Shown here piece after piece: positions 1 through 7,061 of a DNA stretch of 43,724 bases. This DNA is from Flavobacterium sp. (GTDB lineage: Bacteria > Bacteroidota > Bacteroidia > Flavobacteriales > Flavobacteriaceae). Where the stretch lies: assembly GCF_027533505.1 (NCBI RefSeq), contig NZ_JAPZUB010000005.1:1-43724 (forward strand), given 5' to 3'. The position numbers were made by a program, and so were the translations under genes. Below the pieces are notes generated by a model. That model did no database searches. It was not told where the DNA came from and saw nothing but the letters and a program-made list of their open reading frames with translations. Position 1 is the first letter of the stretch. The number at the start of each line of letters is the position of its first letter.

Positions 1-98
1 ACTTCATTATCAAACAAAAAGCCTTCAATAACTTTGTATAATCGGGATTTATCTTCCTGATTTAATTCCGATATTTGGGATAAAATACTGTCTTTCAT
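1..98 (-). CDS. partial unknown protein (N-terminus only)
   Basis: An open reading frame starts at 98 on the minus strand and runs off the window edge, giving about 32 codons (begins MKDSILSQISELNQED). The residues are mixed and charged with no stop, and a -7 type promoter box lies directly upstream. I do not recognise the family. There is no signal peptide or membrane segment in the visible part. It could be a small regulator or any cytosolic protein; only the sequence left of the window can tell. Confidence 0.45.
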   Translation of the reverse strand, partial: MKDSILSQISELNQEDKSRLYKVIEGFLFDNE

Positions 99-102
99 AA
101 AG

Positions 103-110
103 CAAATATA
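103..110 (-). promoter_or_regulatory. -7 promoter box of the partial gene
   Basis: On the minus strand this reads TATATTTG, a full match to the Bacteroidota -7 element TAnnTTTG. It ends four bases before the ATG at 98, so the transcript would start at or next to the start codon. A TTG is present only 25 bases further upstream (136-138), which is longer than the usual 17-23. Confidence 0.4.
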
Positions 111-200
111 ATAAATATATTATTTAGACTAAAGCCAATAAATACAATATCACGAAAGGGATTCAACTCCGTTGATCCCTCAAAGCTCCGCTTTGAAAAT

Positions 201-254
201 AACTAGGGCGAAAAGAAATTTTAAAATAAATTTTAATTTCTTTTCGCCCTAGTT
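201..254 (-). terminator. 20-bp perfect-stem hairpin downstream of tRNA-Arg
   Basis: The arms 201-220 and 235-254 are exact reverse complements (AACTAGGGCGAAAAGAAATT and its complement) around a 14-base AT loop. On the minus strand the hairpin begins 10 bases after the tRNA 3' end and is followed by ATTTTC, not a clean T-run. A terminator or 3' processing role for the tRNA transcript is plausible. The stem is longer than a normal intrinsic terminator, so it could also be an inserted repeat. Confidence 0.45.
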
Positions 255-263
255 ATTTATTCG

Positions 264-337
264 TGACCGCGGAGGGATTCGAACCCCCAACCCTCAGAGC
301 CGAAATCTGATATTCTATCCAGTTGAACTACGCAGCC
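264..337 (-). tRNA. tRNA-Arg (anticodon TCG)
   Basis: The minus strand folds as a complete cloverleaf of 74 nt. The acceptor stem GGCTGCG pairs with CGCGGTC (including G-T pairs) and the discriminator base is A. The anticodon stem TCAGA/TCTGA encloses loop TTTCGGC, giving anticodon TCG, which reads the Arg codon CGA. The T arm contains GTTCGAATC. No CCA is encoded after the discriminator, which is common in this phylum. The 5' end lies one base after the stop codon of the GIY-YIG gene, so the tRNA has no room for a promoter of its own and must be transcribed through that gene. Its 5' half is duplicated at 589-644. Confidence 0.95.
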
Positions 338-344
338 ATTATTT
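302..344. repeat. 43-bp direct repeat, copy 1 (inside intact tRNA-Arg)
   Basis: This copy covers the 5' half of the tRNA (302-337, from the 5' end into the anticodon loop) plus seven leader bases (338-344). It matches 589-651 base for base, except that the second copy carries a 20-bp insertion. The two copies bracket the GIY-YIG gene, whose stop codon lies inside this copy. Confidence 0.9.
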
Positions 345-587
345 TTTGTCTAATATAGACTTTATATATTCTCTTCCAAAACCCGATTTAAAAAACTTTT
401 CACGAGCTATGGCTTTCGCCTTCGTTTCAAATTCTTCATAATAAACCAATTCCCAAGGTATATACCCTTTTGTTGATCGAGTCTTTCCTGAGTTATGCTC
501 TTTTAATCTTACTTCTAAATCACTTGCGTGGCCTTTGTACAACCTACCATCAACTTTACTACGTAATATGTATGCATAATAAACCAT
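339..587 (-). CDS. small GIY-YIG nuclease-family protein
   Basis: The 82-residue protein is a single minimal GIY-YIG domain of the kind found in small stand-alone members such as the UPF0213/YhbQ group. The GIY half appears as YYAYIL near residues 3-8 and the YIG half as LYKG near residues 16-19. The conserved Arg lies in LEVRLKEHN and the catalytic-type Glu in REKFF near residue 63. It lacks any DNA-recognition extension. The gene fills the entire space between two direct repeats of half a tRNA gene: its ATG follows the upstream tRNA fragment by one base and its stop overlaps the downstream repeat. That layout fits a mobile or homing-type gene inserted in the anticodon loop of tRNA-Arg and carrying a replacement 5' half. 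Mobility is an inference; the domain call is firm. Confidence 0.85.
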   Translation of the reverse strand: MVYYAYILRSKVDGRLYKGHASDLEVRLKEHNSGKTRSTKGYIPWELVYYEEFETKAKAIAREKFFKSGFGREYIKSILDKK

Positions 588-588
588 A

Positions 589-651
589 GAAATCTGATAT
601 TCCCTGCCTGCCGGCAGGCAGGTATCCAGTTGAACTACGCAGCCATTATTT
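589..651. repeat. 43-bp direct repeat, copy 2, split by a palindrome (tRNA-Arg 5' half fragment)
   Basis: On the minus strand 644-589 repeats the tRNA-Arg 5' half, from the first acceptor base to the anticodon loop, and 645-651 repeats the leader. It is no longer a functional tRNA: the 3' half is missing, and a 20-bp palindrome sits inside the D arm at 603-622. If the GIY-YIG gene was inserted, this is the original 5' half, still carrying the original upstream flank. Confidence 0.88.
603..622. repeat. 20-bp perfect palindrome inserted in the tRNA fragment
   Basis: CCTGCCTGCC is followed directly by its reverse complement GGCAGGCAGG. Removing exactly these 20 bases restores the tRNA sequence GATATTC-TATCCAG, so this is a clean insertion without a target duplication. 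It is GC-rich in an AT-rich setting and has no loop. It resembles a dispersed repetitive extragenic palindrome. Confidence 0.85.
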
Positions 652-683
652 ACTATTCTAAATTTTAAATTATGAATTATGAA

Positions 684-1136
684 TTATGAATTTAAAAGTT
701 TTTTTACTATGGTTGAGATTGTTTTGCCATCGGTTTTACCCGCTAAAGCTTTTGTTGCTAATCCCATCAATTGTCCCATGGAAGCCATGCCCGAAAAACC
801 ATTTTCAGCGATAATTTTTATTACCACAGCTTCAACTTCAGCTTCGCTCAATTGTGCAGGCAAAAACTTTTCAATTACAGCCACTTGTGCCAATTCAGGT
901 TCAGCCAAATCCGTTCGCCCTTGCTCCGTGAAAATGGCAGCACTATCCTTACGTTGCTTCACCAATTTCTGCAACAACTTGATTTCATCGTCGACAGAAA
1001 GGGTATCTGAAGCCCCAGCTTCTGTTTTAGCCAATATAATCCCAGATTTAATGGCACGCAATGCTTCAAGGGCTACCGTGTCCTTGGCACGCATCGCGTT
1101 TTTCATTTCTTCCATAATTTGACTTTCCAAACTCAT
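684..1136 (-). CDS. yqeY: GatB/YqeY domain protein
   Basis: The protein of about 150 residues begins MSLESQIMEEMKNAMRAKD and keeps the family hallmarks: ALRAIKSGI near residue 25, KLLQKLVKQRKDSA in the middle, and the C-terminal SMGQLMGLATKALAGK segment followed by DGKTISTIVKKLL. YqeY resembles the tail of GatB in the Glu-tRNA amidotransferase; its stand-alone role is not well defined. I chose the start at 1136 because the family usually begins there. An in-frame ATG at 1178 would add 14 residues and lies 17 bases below the -7 box, so it cannot be excluded. It has its own promoter at 1195-1225 and is separated from ftsZ by a terminator. Confidence 0.9.
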   Translation of the reverse strand: MSLESQIMEEMKNAMRAKDTVALEALRAIKSGIILAKTEAGASDTLSVDDEIKLLQKLVKQRKDSAAIFTEQGRTDLAEPELAQVAVIEKFLPAQLSEAEVEAVVIKIIAENGFSGMASMGQLMGLATKALAGKTDGKTISTIVKKLLNS

Positions 1137-1194
1137 TGCTTTGTCTTTTAAGGGATTAGAACTAAGCGATTCTTCCATCGCCTATTTTCGGTGG

Positions 1195-1225
1195 CAAAGG
1201 TAAAAAAATAACCCGAAAGAAACAA
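1195..1225 (-). promoter_or_regulatory. yqeY promoter (TTG-N20-TACCTTTG)
   Basis: On the minus strand TTG at 1225-1223 is followed after 20 bases by TACCTTTG at 1202-1195, a full match to the Flavobacterium consensus TTG-N17-23-TAnnTTTG. The expected start site is near 1189. The promoter overlaps the ftsZ terminator, so the same bases end one transcript and begin the next. Confidence 0.65.
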
Positions 1226-1238
1226 TTCCTCCGGGTTA
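1201..1238 (-). terminator. intrinsic terminator after ftsZ
   Basis: On the minus strand the stem TAACCCG (1238-1232) pairs with CGGGTTA (1215-1209), with an inner GAA/TTC pairing possible, and is followed by a run of seven T (1208-1202). It lies 24 bases past the ftsZ stop codon and would end the dcw transcript. Confidence 0.75.
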
Positions 1239-1261
1239 CCCATCTTTAATTAACTTATGAT

Positions 1262-3229
1262 TTAATCTACATTATCGTGCAGGAATGAATTGTTGGAACG
1301 CAATTGAACATCGTCATTACTATCGGTTCCTATAGACATTCTTGACGTATTGGAGGTGGGCTGATTTGCTGACAAATCAACACCCATGCGCTTGTACGCT
1401 GGTTCATTTTCTAACTCATCCACACGTGATGGATTGTTGTGAAATTTATAATTAAACTCCTTCAACTTGCGACGACGTTCTTCGGCGCGCATTTTTAAAG
1501 TTTCCTCTATAGTCAACTCCACTGGCGACAACTCATCAGCAGCATATTTAGGCATCACAGGCTCAGCAGCCACTTTGGTGGTAAATTGAAGAGTTTCATC
1601 CACTTTCTCTTCCACTTTTGCAACTGGCTCAGTGGGTTTTGAAGTACCCAAAAGCTCATTTTCAATTTCCATATATTCTTCCAAAGAGTATCGAATGACA
1701 CCTTGATCGACTTCCGTCATGGGAACAAACTCAATAGGTTCATTCACTTGAATATTTTTGGTTTCATCGGTCAAATCAAAAACTAATTTCGACGTTTCCG
1801 CTACAGGAGTTTCTGCAACTTGCAATGGCAAATCAAACGTCAACGTCGCTTGTGTTTCTTCAGCAAAAGAAATGGTTTGTGATTCATTTACTTTGATTTC
1901 TTGAACCGGCGTCACAGGTGCTGTAAAACCAAAATCCAAATCCTTAATAGGAGAAACAATTTCAAAAGTAACGTCCAAATTACGGATGAACTCATTCATC
2001 GGAATCAATGCATCAGCATCAACTGCTGGCGTGAACACGGGAGCAACCACCTCTTCTTCCAACAATTCAAAAACCACTTTTTCCGCTACTGGAGCCGAAG
2101 TTTCAAAAACAGGAGTAATTGGCGTTTCAACAGGACTTTCAAAAACGGGTACCGAAGGCTGAATTAAGTCACGCACTAAACGCTGCTCGTCTTCCAAAGA
2201 ATGAATAATCTTTTTAGGCTCTGTATTCACAATCTCTGCTTGCTGATCGGTGGTAAATCCTGTTGCGATAATAGTTACCGCAATAGCTTCTCCCAAGGTT
2301 TCATCTTCACCAACCCCCATAATGATGTTGGCATTGAACCCTGCTTCTGCTTGAATATGATCATTAATTTCACCTATTTCATCGATGGTAATTTCACTAG
2401 TCCCTGAAACGATAAGCAACAATACGTTTTTGGCACCATTAATTTTGTTATCATTCAACAACGGCGAATCTAAAGCGGCAATGATGGCATCCTTCGCACG
2501 GTTATCTCCTGTCGCAGTAGCCGAACCCATAATGGCCGTTCCACTGTTGGATAATACCGTTTTGGCATCTTTCAAGTCGATATTTTGCGTATAATGGTGT
2601 GTAATTACTTCGGCGATTCCACGTGAGGCGGTAGACAAAACCTCATCCGCTTTGGAGAACCCCGCTTTGAAACCAAGATTTCCATAAACCTCGCGTAATT
2701 TATTGTTATTGATAACGATGAGCGAATCAACTTGTTTGCGTAAACGTTCAACACCAGCCATAGCTTGTTCCGAACGAACTTTTCCCTCAAACTGGAAAGG
2801 AATTGTCACAATACCGACCGTAAGAATATCACGTTCTTTGGCCAATTGAGCAATCACAGGAGCAGCACCCGTTCCTGTTCCACCTCCCATACCGGCAGTG
2901 ATGAAAACCATTTTGGTGTTGCTGTCCAACATTTTTTCAATTTCGGCAATACTTTCAATCGCAGACTGCTGACCTACTTCAGGATTGGCTCCTGCGCCCA
3001 GCCCTTCGGTCAACCCAACACCCAATTGGATTTTGTTGGGAACAGGACTGTTTTGCAAAGCCTGCGCATCCGTGTTACATACCACGAAGTCTACCCCTTT
3101 GATTCCTTGTTTGAACATGTGGTTGATGGCATTGCTTCCGCCGCCGCCAACACCGATTACCTTAATAACATTTGATTGGTTTTTAGGCAAATCAAATGAG
3201 ATGCTTCCAAATTCTGAGTTGCTCATCAT
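1262..3229 (-). CDS. ftsZ: cell division GTPase FtsZ
   Basis: This is the tubulin homologue that polymerises at mid-cell as the Z ring. The GTP-binding core covers residues 20-335: VGGGGSN at 27-33, the tubulin signature GGGTGTG at 115-121, and the T7 synergy loop as NIDLKD at 216-221, keeping N216, D218 and D221. At 655 residues it is far longer than E. coli FtsZ (383). The extra length is an acidic, Pro/Val/Glu-rich, low-complexity linker from about 345 to 600, then a basic segment and a short C-terminal tail. Long linkers are usual for FtsZ in this phylum. It is the last gene of the dcw run, 34 bases after ftsA. MSNSEFG at 3226 is an equally possible start. Confidence 0.98.
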   Translation of the reverse strand: MMSNSEFGSISFDLPKNQSNVIKVIGVGGGGSNAINHMFKQGIKGVDFVVCNTDAQALQNSPVPNKIQLGVGLTEGLGAGANPEVGQQSAIESIAEIEKMLDSNTKMVFITAGMGGGTGTGAAPVIAQLAKERDILTVGIVTIPFQFEGKVRSEQAMAGVERLRKQVDSLIVINNNKLREVYGNLGFKAGFSKADEVLSTASRGIAEVITHHYTQNIDLKDAKTVLSNSGTAIMGSATATGDNRAKDAIIAALDSPLLNDNKINGAKNVLLLIVSGTSEITIDEIGEINDHIQAEAGFNANIIMGVGEDETLGEAIAVTIIATGFTTDQQAEIVNTEPKKIIHSLEDEQRLVRDLIQPSVPVFESPVETPITPVFETSAPVAEKVVFELLEEEVVAPVFTPAVDADALIPMNEFIRNLDVTFEIVSPIKDLDFGFTAPVTPVQEIKVNESQTISFAEETQATLTFDLPLQVAETPVAETSKLVFDLTDETKNIQVNEPIEFVPMTEVDQGVIRYSLEEYMEIENELLGTSKPTEPVAKVEEKVDETLQFTTKVAAEPVMPKYAADELSPVELTIEETLKMRAEERRRKLKEFNYKFHNNPSRVDELENEPAYKRMGVDLSANQPTSNTSRMSIGTDSNDDVQLRSNNSFLHDNVD

Positions 3230-3263
3230 ACGATTTTGGTTTTGTTTGTATTTTGCTGTCTAC

Positions 3264-4658
3264 TTATTCTGCGTTATCTAAAAAATCTTTAATCTTATCG
3301 ACATAGCGATCAAAAAACGATCGTCGTATCGTACTTTCGGTACTGGGTGCCTGAGGCGTTGTTGCTACGGGCTCTTCTACTTCTTGAGTCGTGGGAGCCA
3401 TTGGCTGTACTTCATTGACAGGGGTAATTGGTGCAACAGGTACTGCAACAGGCTGCGGCGCTTGTTGTAATTCAATACGGTAAGCACTTTGGGTATTGTT
3501 GGCGACACTGTTCATCACCAACCCCACGGCTGTAGCGTACAATGGACTTGAAATTTCCTCGCTAGAATTTCCCGCCAAATGTTCGTTGGGATACCCAATA
3601 CGCGTATCCATTCCCGTGATGTATTCTACCAATTGCTTGACATGCTTCAACTGTGACCCCCCTCCGGTCAATACAATCCCCGCAATCAATTTCTTACGCG
3701 GATTTTCATGGCCATATGCCTTAATTTCGGCAAAAACTTGCTCGATAATTTCAACCACGCGGGCATGGATGATTTTGGACAAGTTTTTTAATGATATCTC
3801 TTTCGGATCACGTCCACGAACCCCGGGAATCGATACGATTTCATTGTCTTTATTTTCGCCAGGCCATGCTGATCCGAATTTTACTTTCAATAATTCGGCT
3901 TGCTTTTCGATGATGGAACAGCCTTCCTTAATATCCTCTGTAATCACATTACCACCAAAAGGGATCACCGCAGTGTGACGAATAATTCCATCTTTGAAAA
4001 TGGCCAAATCGGTTGTTCCCCCTCCGATATCAATCAAAGCAACCCCTGCTTCTTTTTCCTCCTGACTCAATACGGCATCTGCTGATGCTAAGGGCTCTAA
4101 GGTAAGACCCGACAATTCAATGCCCGAACTTTGTACACATCGCCCAATATTTCGAATAGAAGACGCTTGTCCTACCACTACATGAAAGCTCGCTTCCAAA
4201 CGACCCCCATACATTCCGATGGGTTCTTTGATATCGGATTGCCCGTCAATTTTGAATTCTTGCGGTAAAACATGGATGATTTCTTCACCGGGCAACATAG
4301 CCAAACGACTTACTTGATCGACCAACAATTGAATGTCCTTTTCGCTAATCACCTCTTCTGGATTACTGCGAATCAAATAATCGGTATGCTGGATGCTACG
4401 AATGTGTTGCCCAGCAATCCCAACCACAACATCATTGATTTTGTAACCGGAATTCTCCTCGGCTTCCAATACCGCTTGTTGGATCGATTGAATGGTTTGG
4501 GTAATGTTGTTCACCACCCCACGGGAAACGCCCAAACTTTTGGCTTTTCCAATGCCCAAAATTTCCAATTTCCCATACTCGTTTTTCTTTCCGATCATGG
4601 TCACAATCTTGGTTGTTCCAATATCTAATCCTACGGCAATGCTTTCTTTCGGGTTCAT
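3264..4658 (-). CDS. ftsA: cell division protein FtsA
   Basis: This actin-fold ATPase tethers FtsZ to the membrane. Phosphate loop 1 is VGLDIGTTK near residue 9, the SHS2-containing 1C region follows, phosphate loop 2 is LIDIGGGTTDLAIF near residue 208, and the adenosine motif is LTGGGSQLKHV near residue 330. A Pro/Val/Thr-rich linker (about 395-440) leads to a C-terminal amphipathic helix, RRSFFDRYVDKIKDFL, which is the usual membrane-targeting sequence. The length (464) is longer than in E. coli (420) because of the linker. It sits between ftsQ and ftsZ in the conserved order. Confidence 0.98.
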   Translation of the reverse strand: MNPKESIAVGLDIGTTKIVTMIGKKNEYGKLEILGIGKAKSLGVSRGVVNNITQTIQSIQQAVLEAEENSGYKINDVVVGIAGQHIRSIQHTDYLIRSNPEEVISEKDIQLLVDQVSRLAMLPGEEIIHVLPQEFKIDGQSDIKEPIGMYGGRLEASFHVVVGQASSIRNIGRCVQSSGIELSGLTLEPLASADAVLSQEEKEAGVALIDIGGGTTDLAIFKDGIIRHTAVIPFGGNVITEDIKEGCSIIEKQAELLKVKFGSAWPGENKDNEIVSIPGVRGRDPKEISLKNLSKIIHARVVEIIEQVFAEIKAYGHENPRKKLIAGIVLTGGGSQLKHVKQLVEYITGMDTRIGYPNEHLAGNSSEEISSPLYATAVGLVMNSVANNTQSAYRIELQQAPQPVAVPVAPITPVNEVQPMAPTTQEVEEPVATTPQAPSTESTIRRSFFDRYVDKIKDFLDNAE

Positions 4659-4686
4659 AGTTCAAAAATGGTCACTTACTGTTTGT

Positions 4687-5415
4687 TTATCGGGTGCATA
4701 CAACTTGATGGATAAACCGTAAATTGATGCGTTTATATTTTTCTAATGTACTGTCTTTAACCGCTTTTTGGAAGAAGGCTTTGTAATTCAAAAACTTTCG
4801 TTCCGGGTGCACCAATTGCCCAAATTCAATGACAAATGGGTGATTGCGCGAAGCCATTTCCAGACTTTTATCGTTTAACACGCGTACACTAATGATATTT
4901 TTTTTCAAAAATGGATCCTTCTGCATCATCGCCATCACTGCGGTAAGCTTTGGCATCACTTCATTTGTGATTGAACCTGTCAATAATGGTACTCGAGCAG
5001 TGTAATGGCTGGATAAAGGCATTTGTTCTCCATTTTTATCCAAATAATACGACGTTTCGCCTACCAATACGCGCGCTACAGGCGTTCGTTGCACGACTTC
5101 AGCCCGCAATACTCCATCAACACTTACGTAAACCTCTGATTTCTCAACCATTGGATTTTTATTGACAGAAGACTCCAATTTATCCAAATTTAATTGCTCT
5201 TTAGTAATGCTTCGCAGGTCACTTTTATTTTCTATTAACAATTTATTAACCGTTTCCTGGCGCATAAAACTGTTGCTTTCTCCTACAAAAACAACCTCTG
5301 TTTTTTGCAGCGATCGACGGCCATTTCGCAGGGAGGAAAAAGCATACAAAAACCCCGCCAATCCTAGGATAAGCACCAATCGTATGGTGGACCAAGTGTT
5401 GCTATTTATTCCCAT
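4687..5415 (-). CDS. ftsQ: cell division protein FtsQ/DivIB
   Basis: A 242-residue bitopic membrane protein of the divisome. One membrane segment lies at residues 11-27 (IRLVLILGLAGFLYAF) after a short cytoplasmic N-terminus. A POTRA-like region follows (VVFVGESNSFMRQETV...), and then the FtsQ beta domain with the RTPVARVLVGETSYYLDKNG block. FtsQ is poorly conserved, so the call rests on topology, the RTPVA...YLDKNG block and the position between murC and ftsA. The start overlaps the murC stop by 10 bases. Confidence 0.93.
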   Translation of the reverse strand: MGINSNTWSTIRLVLILGLAGFLYAFSSLRNGRRSLQKTEVVFVGESNSFMRQETVNKLLIENKSDLRSITKEQLNLDKLESSVNKNPMVEKSEVYVSVDGVLRAEVVQRTPVARVLVGETSYYLDKNGEQMPLSSHYTARVPLLTGSITNEVMPKLTAVMAMMQKDPFLKKNIISVRVLNDKSLEMASRNHPFVIEFGQLVHPERKFLNYKAFFQKAVKDSTLEKYKRINLRFIHQVVCTR

Positions 5416-6746
5416 AATTTTTTAATTTCTGGCACCATTTCTCCGATATCGCCGGCTCCTATTGTTACCAACACGGGGGCGTTTATTTGTGGGATTTGTA
5501 ACCTCAGTGCTTCTTTGGTTAAAAGTCTTACCTCAGAAAGCGTCATTTTGCTCATTAACCACGCCGATGTTACCCCTTCGATAGGCAATTCTCGAGCGGG
5601 ATATATGTCCAATAAAATGACTTCATCAAACTGGGACAAACTGGTTGCAAAACCCTCAATAAAATCCTGTGTTCGGCTGAACAAATGAGGTTGAAAAATA
5701 GCCGTCACCTTTTTCCCGGGATACAATTCACGAACCGCTTGATGTACTGCATTAATCTCTGTCGGATGATGCGCATAATCGTCTATATATACCTTCGCTG
5801 GGGTTTTAATTTGATACGAAAAACGACGTTGCACGCCTTGAAATGAAGCCAAAGCTTTAGCAATGGCATCGGTTGGGGTGCCGTAGGTATAGGCCATTGC
5901 TAAAGCAGTTAAGGCATTCATTAAATTGTGATGTCCGGGTAACCCAAAGGCAATATTTTGAAGATTCCCAGTGGGTGTTTTAACATCAAAAACATAGGCG
6001 CTGTTTTCCACCCGAATGTTATATGCTGTAAAATCGGCTTTTTCATTAATCCCCAACGTTGTTCCCTCCAACGGCAATCCTTTGGGCACAAACAAATGCT
6101 TTGGATTGGAAACTTTAGCCGCAAATTCTCGAAAGGATTCTTCTATAGCCGAAGCATCACCATAAATATCCAAATGGTCGGCATCCATTGACGTTACACA
6201 AGCCAAATCAGGATGTAAATGCAAAAAGGAACGATCAAATTCATCGGCTTCAACCACCGAAATTGTTTTACCTTGACCAATCAAATTGGAATGGTAATTC
6301 TCTACAATTCCACCTAAAAAAGCAGTTACATCAGCTCCGCTTTCATAAAGAATATGACCCAAAATACTTGACGTAGTCGTTTTTCCGTGCGTTCCTGCTA
6401 CCGCAAAACAATAGGTTCCTTGGGTGATTAAGCCTAAAACTTCTGCCCGCTTTTTGATGACATAGCCTTTTTCTAATAAATAGTTCCATTCCGTGTGGTT
6501 TTTGGGAATGGCGGGCGTGATGACCACCAAGGTAGTGTCTTTGGTGAAGGACGTTGGAATCGCTGCAATAGCATCTTCAAAATGAATAGGCATCCCCCCT
6601 TCAACCAACTCATCCGTGAGCCGCGTTGGTGTTTTGTCGTAACCCGCTACTTTTTTTCCAATGAATTGAAAATAACGCGCTAGGGCACTCATCCCGATGC
6701 CACCGATCCCGATAAAATAGACGTTATGGATTTGGTTTAGATTCAT
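5406..6746 (-). CDS. murC: UDP-N-acetylmuramate--L-alanine ligase MurC
   Basis: Adds L-Ala to UDP-MurNAc using ATP, the first step of the peptide stem, in the cytoplasm. The Rossmann motif GIGGIGMS lies at residues 13-20 and the Mur ligase P-loop GTHGKTTT at 118-125; DDYAHHPTEI marks the central domain and FQPHLFSRT the C-terminal domain. I chose the start at 6746 (MNLNQIHNVYF) because the ten extra residues allowed by an upstream ATG at 6776 fall in a tandem-repeat region and do not look like MurC. Unlike its neighbours, it is separated from murG by about 315 bases of repeats. Confidence 0.97.
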   Translation of the reverse strand: MNLNQIHNVYFIGIGGIGMSALARYFQFIGKKVAGYDKTPTRLTDELVEGGMPIHFEDAIAAIPTSFTKDTTLVVITPAIPKNHTEWNYLLEKGYVIKKRAEVLGLITQGTYCFAVAGTHGKTTTSSILGHILYESGADVTAFLGGIVENYHSNLIGQGKTISVVEADEFDRSFLHLHPDLACVTSMDADHLDIYGDASAIEESFREFAAKVSNPKHLFVPKGLPLEGTTLGINEKADFTAYNIRVENSAYVFDVKTPTGNLQNIAFGLPGHHNLMNALTALAMAYTYGTPTDAIAKALASFQGVQRRFSYQIKTPAKVYIDDYAHHPTEINAVHQAVRELYPGKKVTAIFQPHLFSRTQDFIEGFATSLSQFDEVILLDIYPARELPIEGVTSAWLMSKMTLSEVRLLTKEALRLQIPQINAPVLVTIGAGDIGEMVPEIKKLWE

Positions 6747-7061
6747 GTTACTGTTAAAATTCAATGTCAATTTCAAAAATCAATGTCAATTTCAAAGTTC
6801 AATGTCAATTTCAAAAATCAATGTCAATTTCAAAAATCAATGTCAATTTCAAAAATCAATGTCAATGATATTCATTGCTATTCAATGCTATGACCCTTTT
6901 CATTGCCATTGCTATTGTTATTTTTAATTGTCAATGCTATTGTCATTGCTATTGCTATTGCTATTCAATGCTATGACCCTTTTCATTGTCATTGCTATTG
7001 TCATTGCTATTGCCATTTCTATTGTTATTTTTAATTGCCATTGCTATTGTCATTGCTATTG
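6747..7061. repeat. tandem-repeat spacer between murG and murC
   Basis: No gene is credible here. From about 6761 to 6867, a 19-bp unit (TCAATGTCAATTTCAAAAA) is repeated about six times with one variant. From about 6871 to 7070 the sequence is built of the hexamers ATTGCT, ATTGTC and ATTGCC, with a larger unit containing CAATGCTATGACCC present at 6881-6900 and again 83 bases on at 6964-6983. TTATTTTTAATTG also occurs twice. Open frames here are low-complexity artefacts. The array sits inside an otherwise tightly packed operon. Confidence 0.85.

Larger units (their letters stand above)
99..263. other. hairpin-rich intergenic spacer
   Basis: No gene is seen here. Two small hairpins share a TCC loop: TCAAC/GTTGA at 163-175 and TCAAAGC/GCTTTGA at 180-196. 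A much stronger hairpin follows at 201-254. The spacer lies downstream of the tRNA on the minus strand and upstream of the partial gene at 98. Confidence 0.6.

Noticed and set aside
679..1122. Plus-strand frame of 147 residues opposite yqeY
   Set aside because: It is a shadow of the yqeY codons; the minus-strand frame has clear family motifs and its own promoter.
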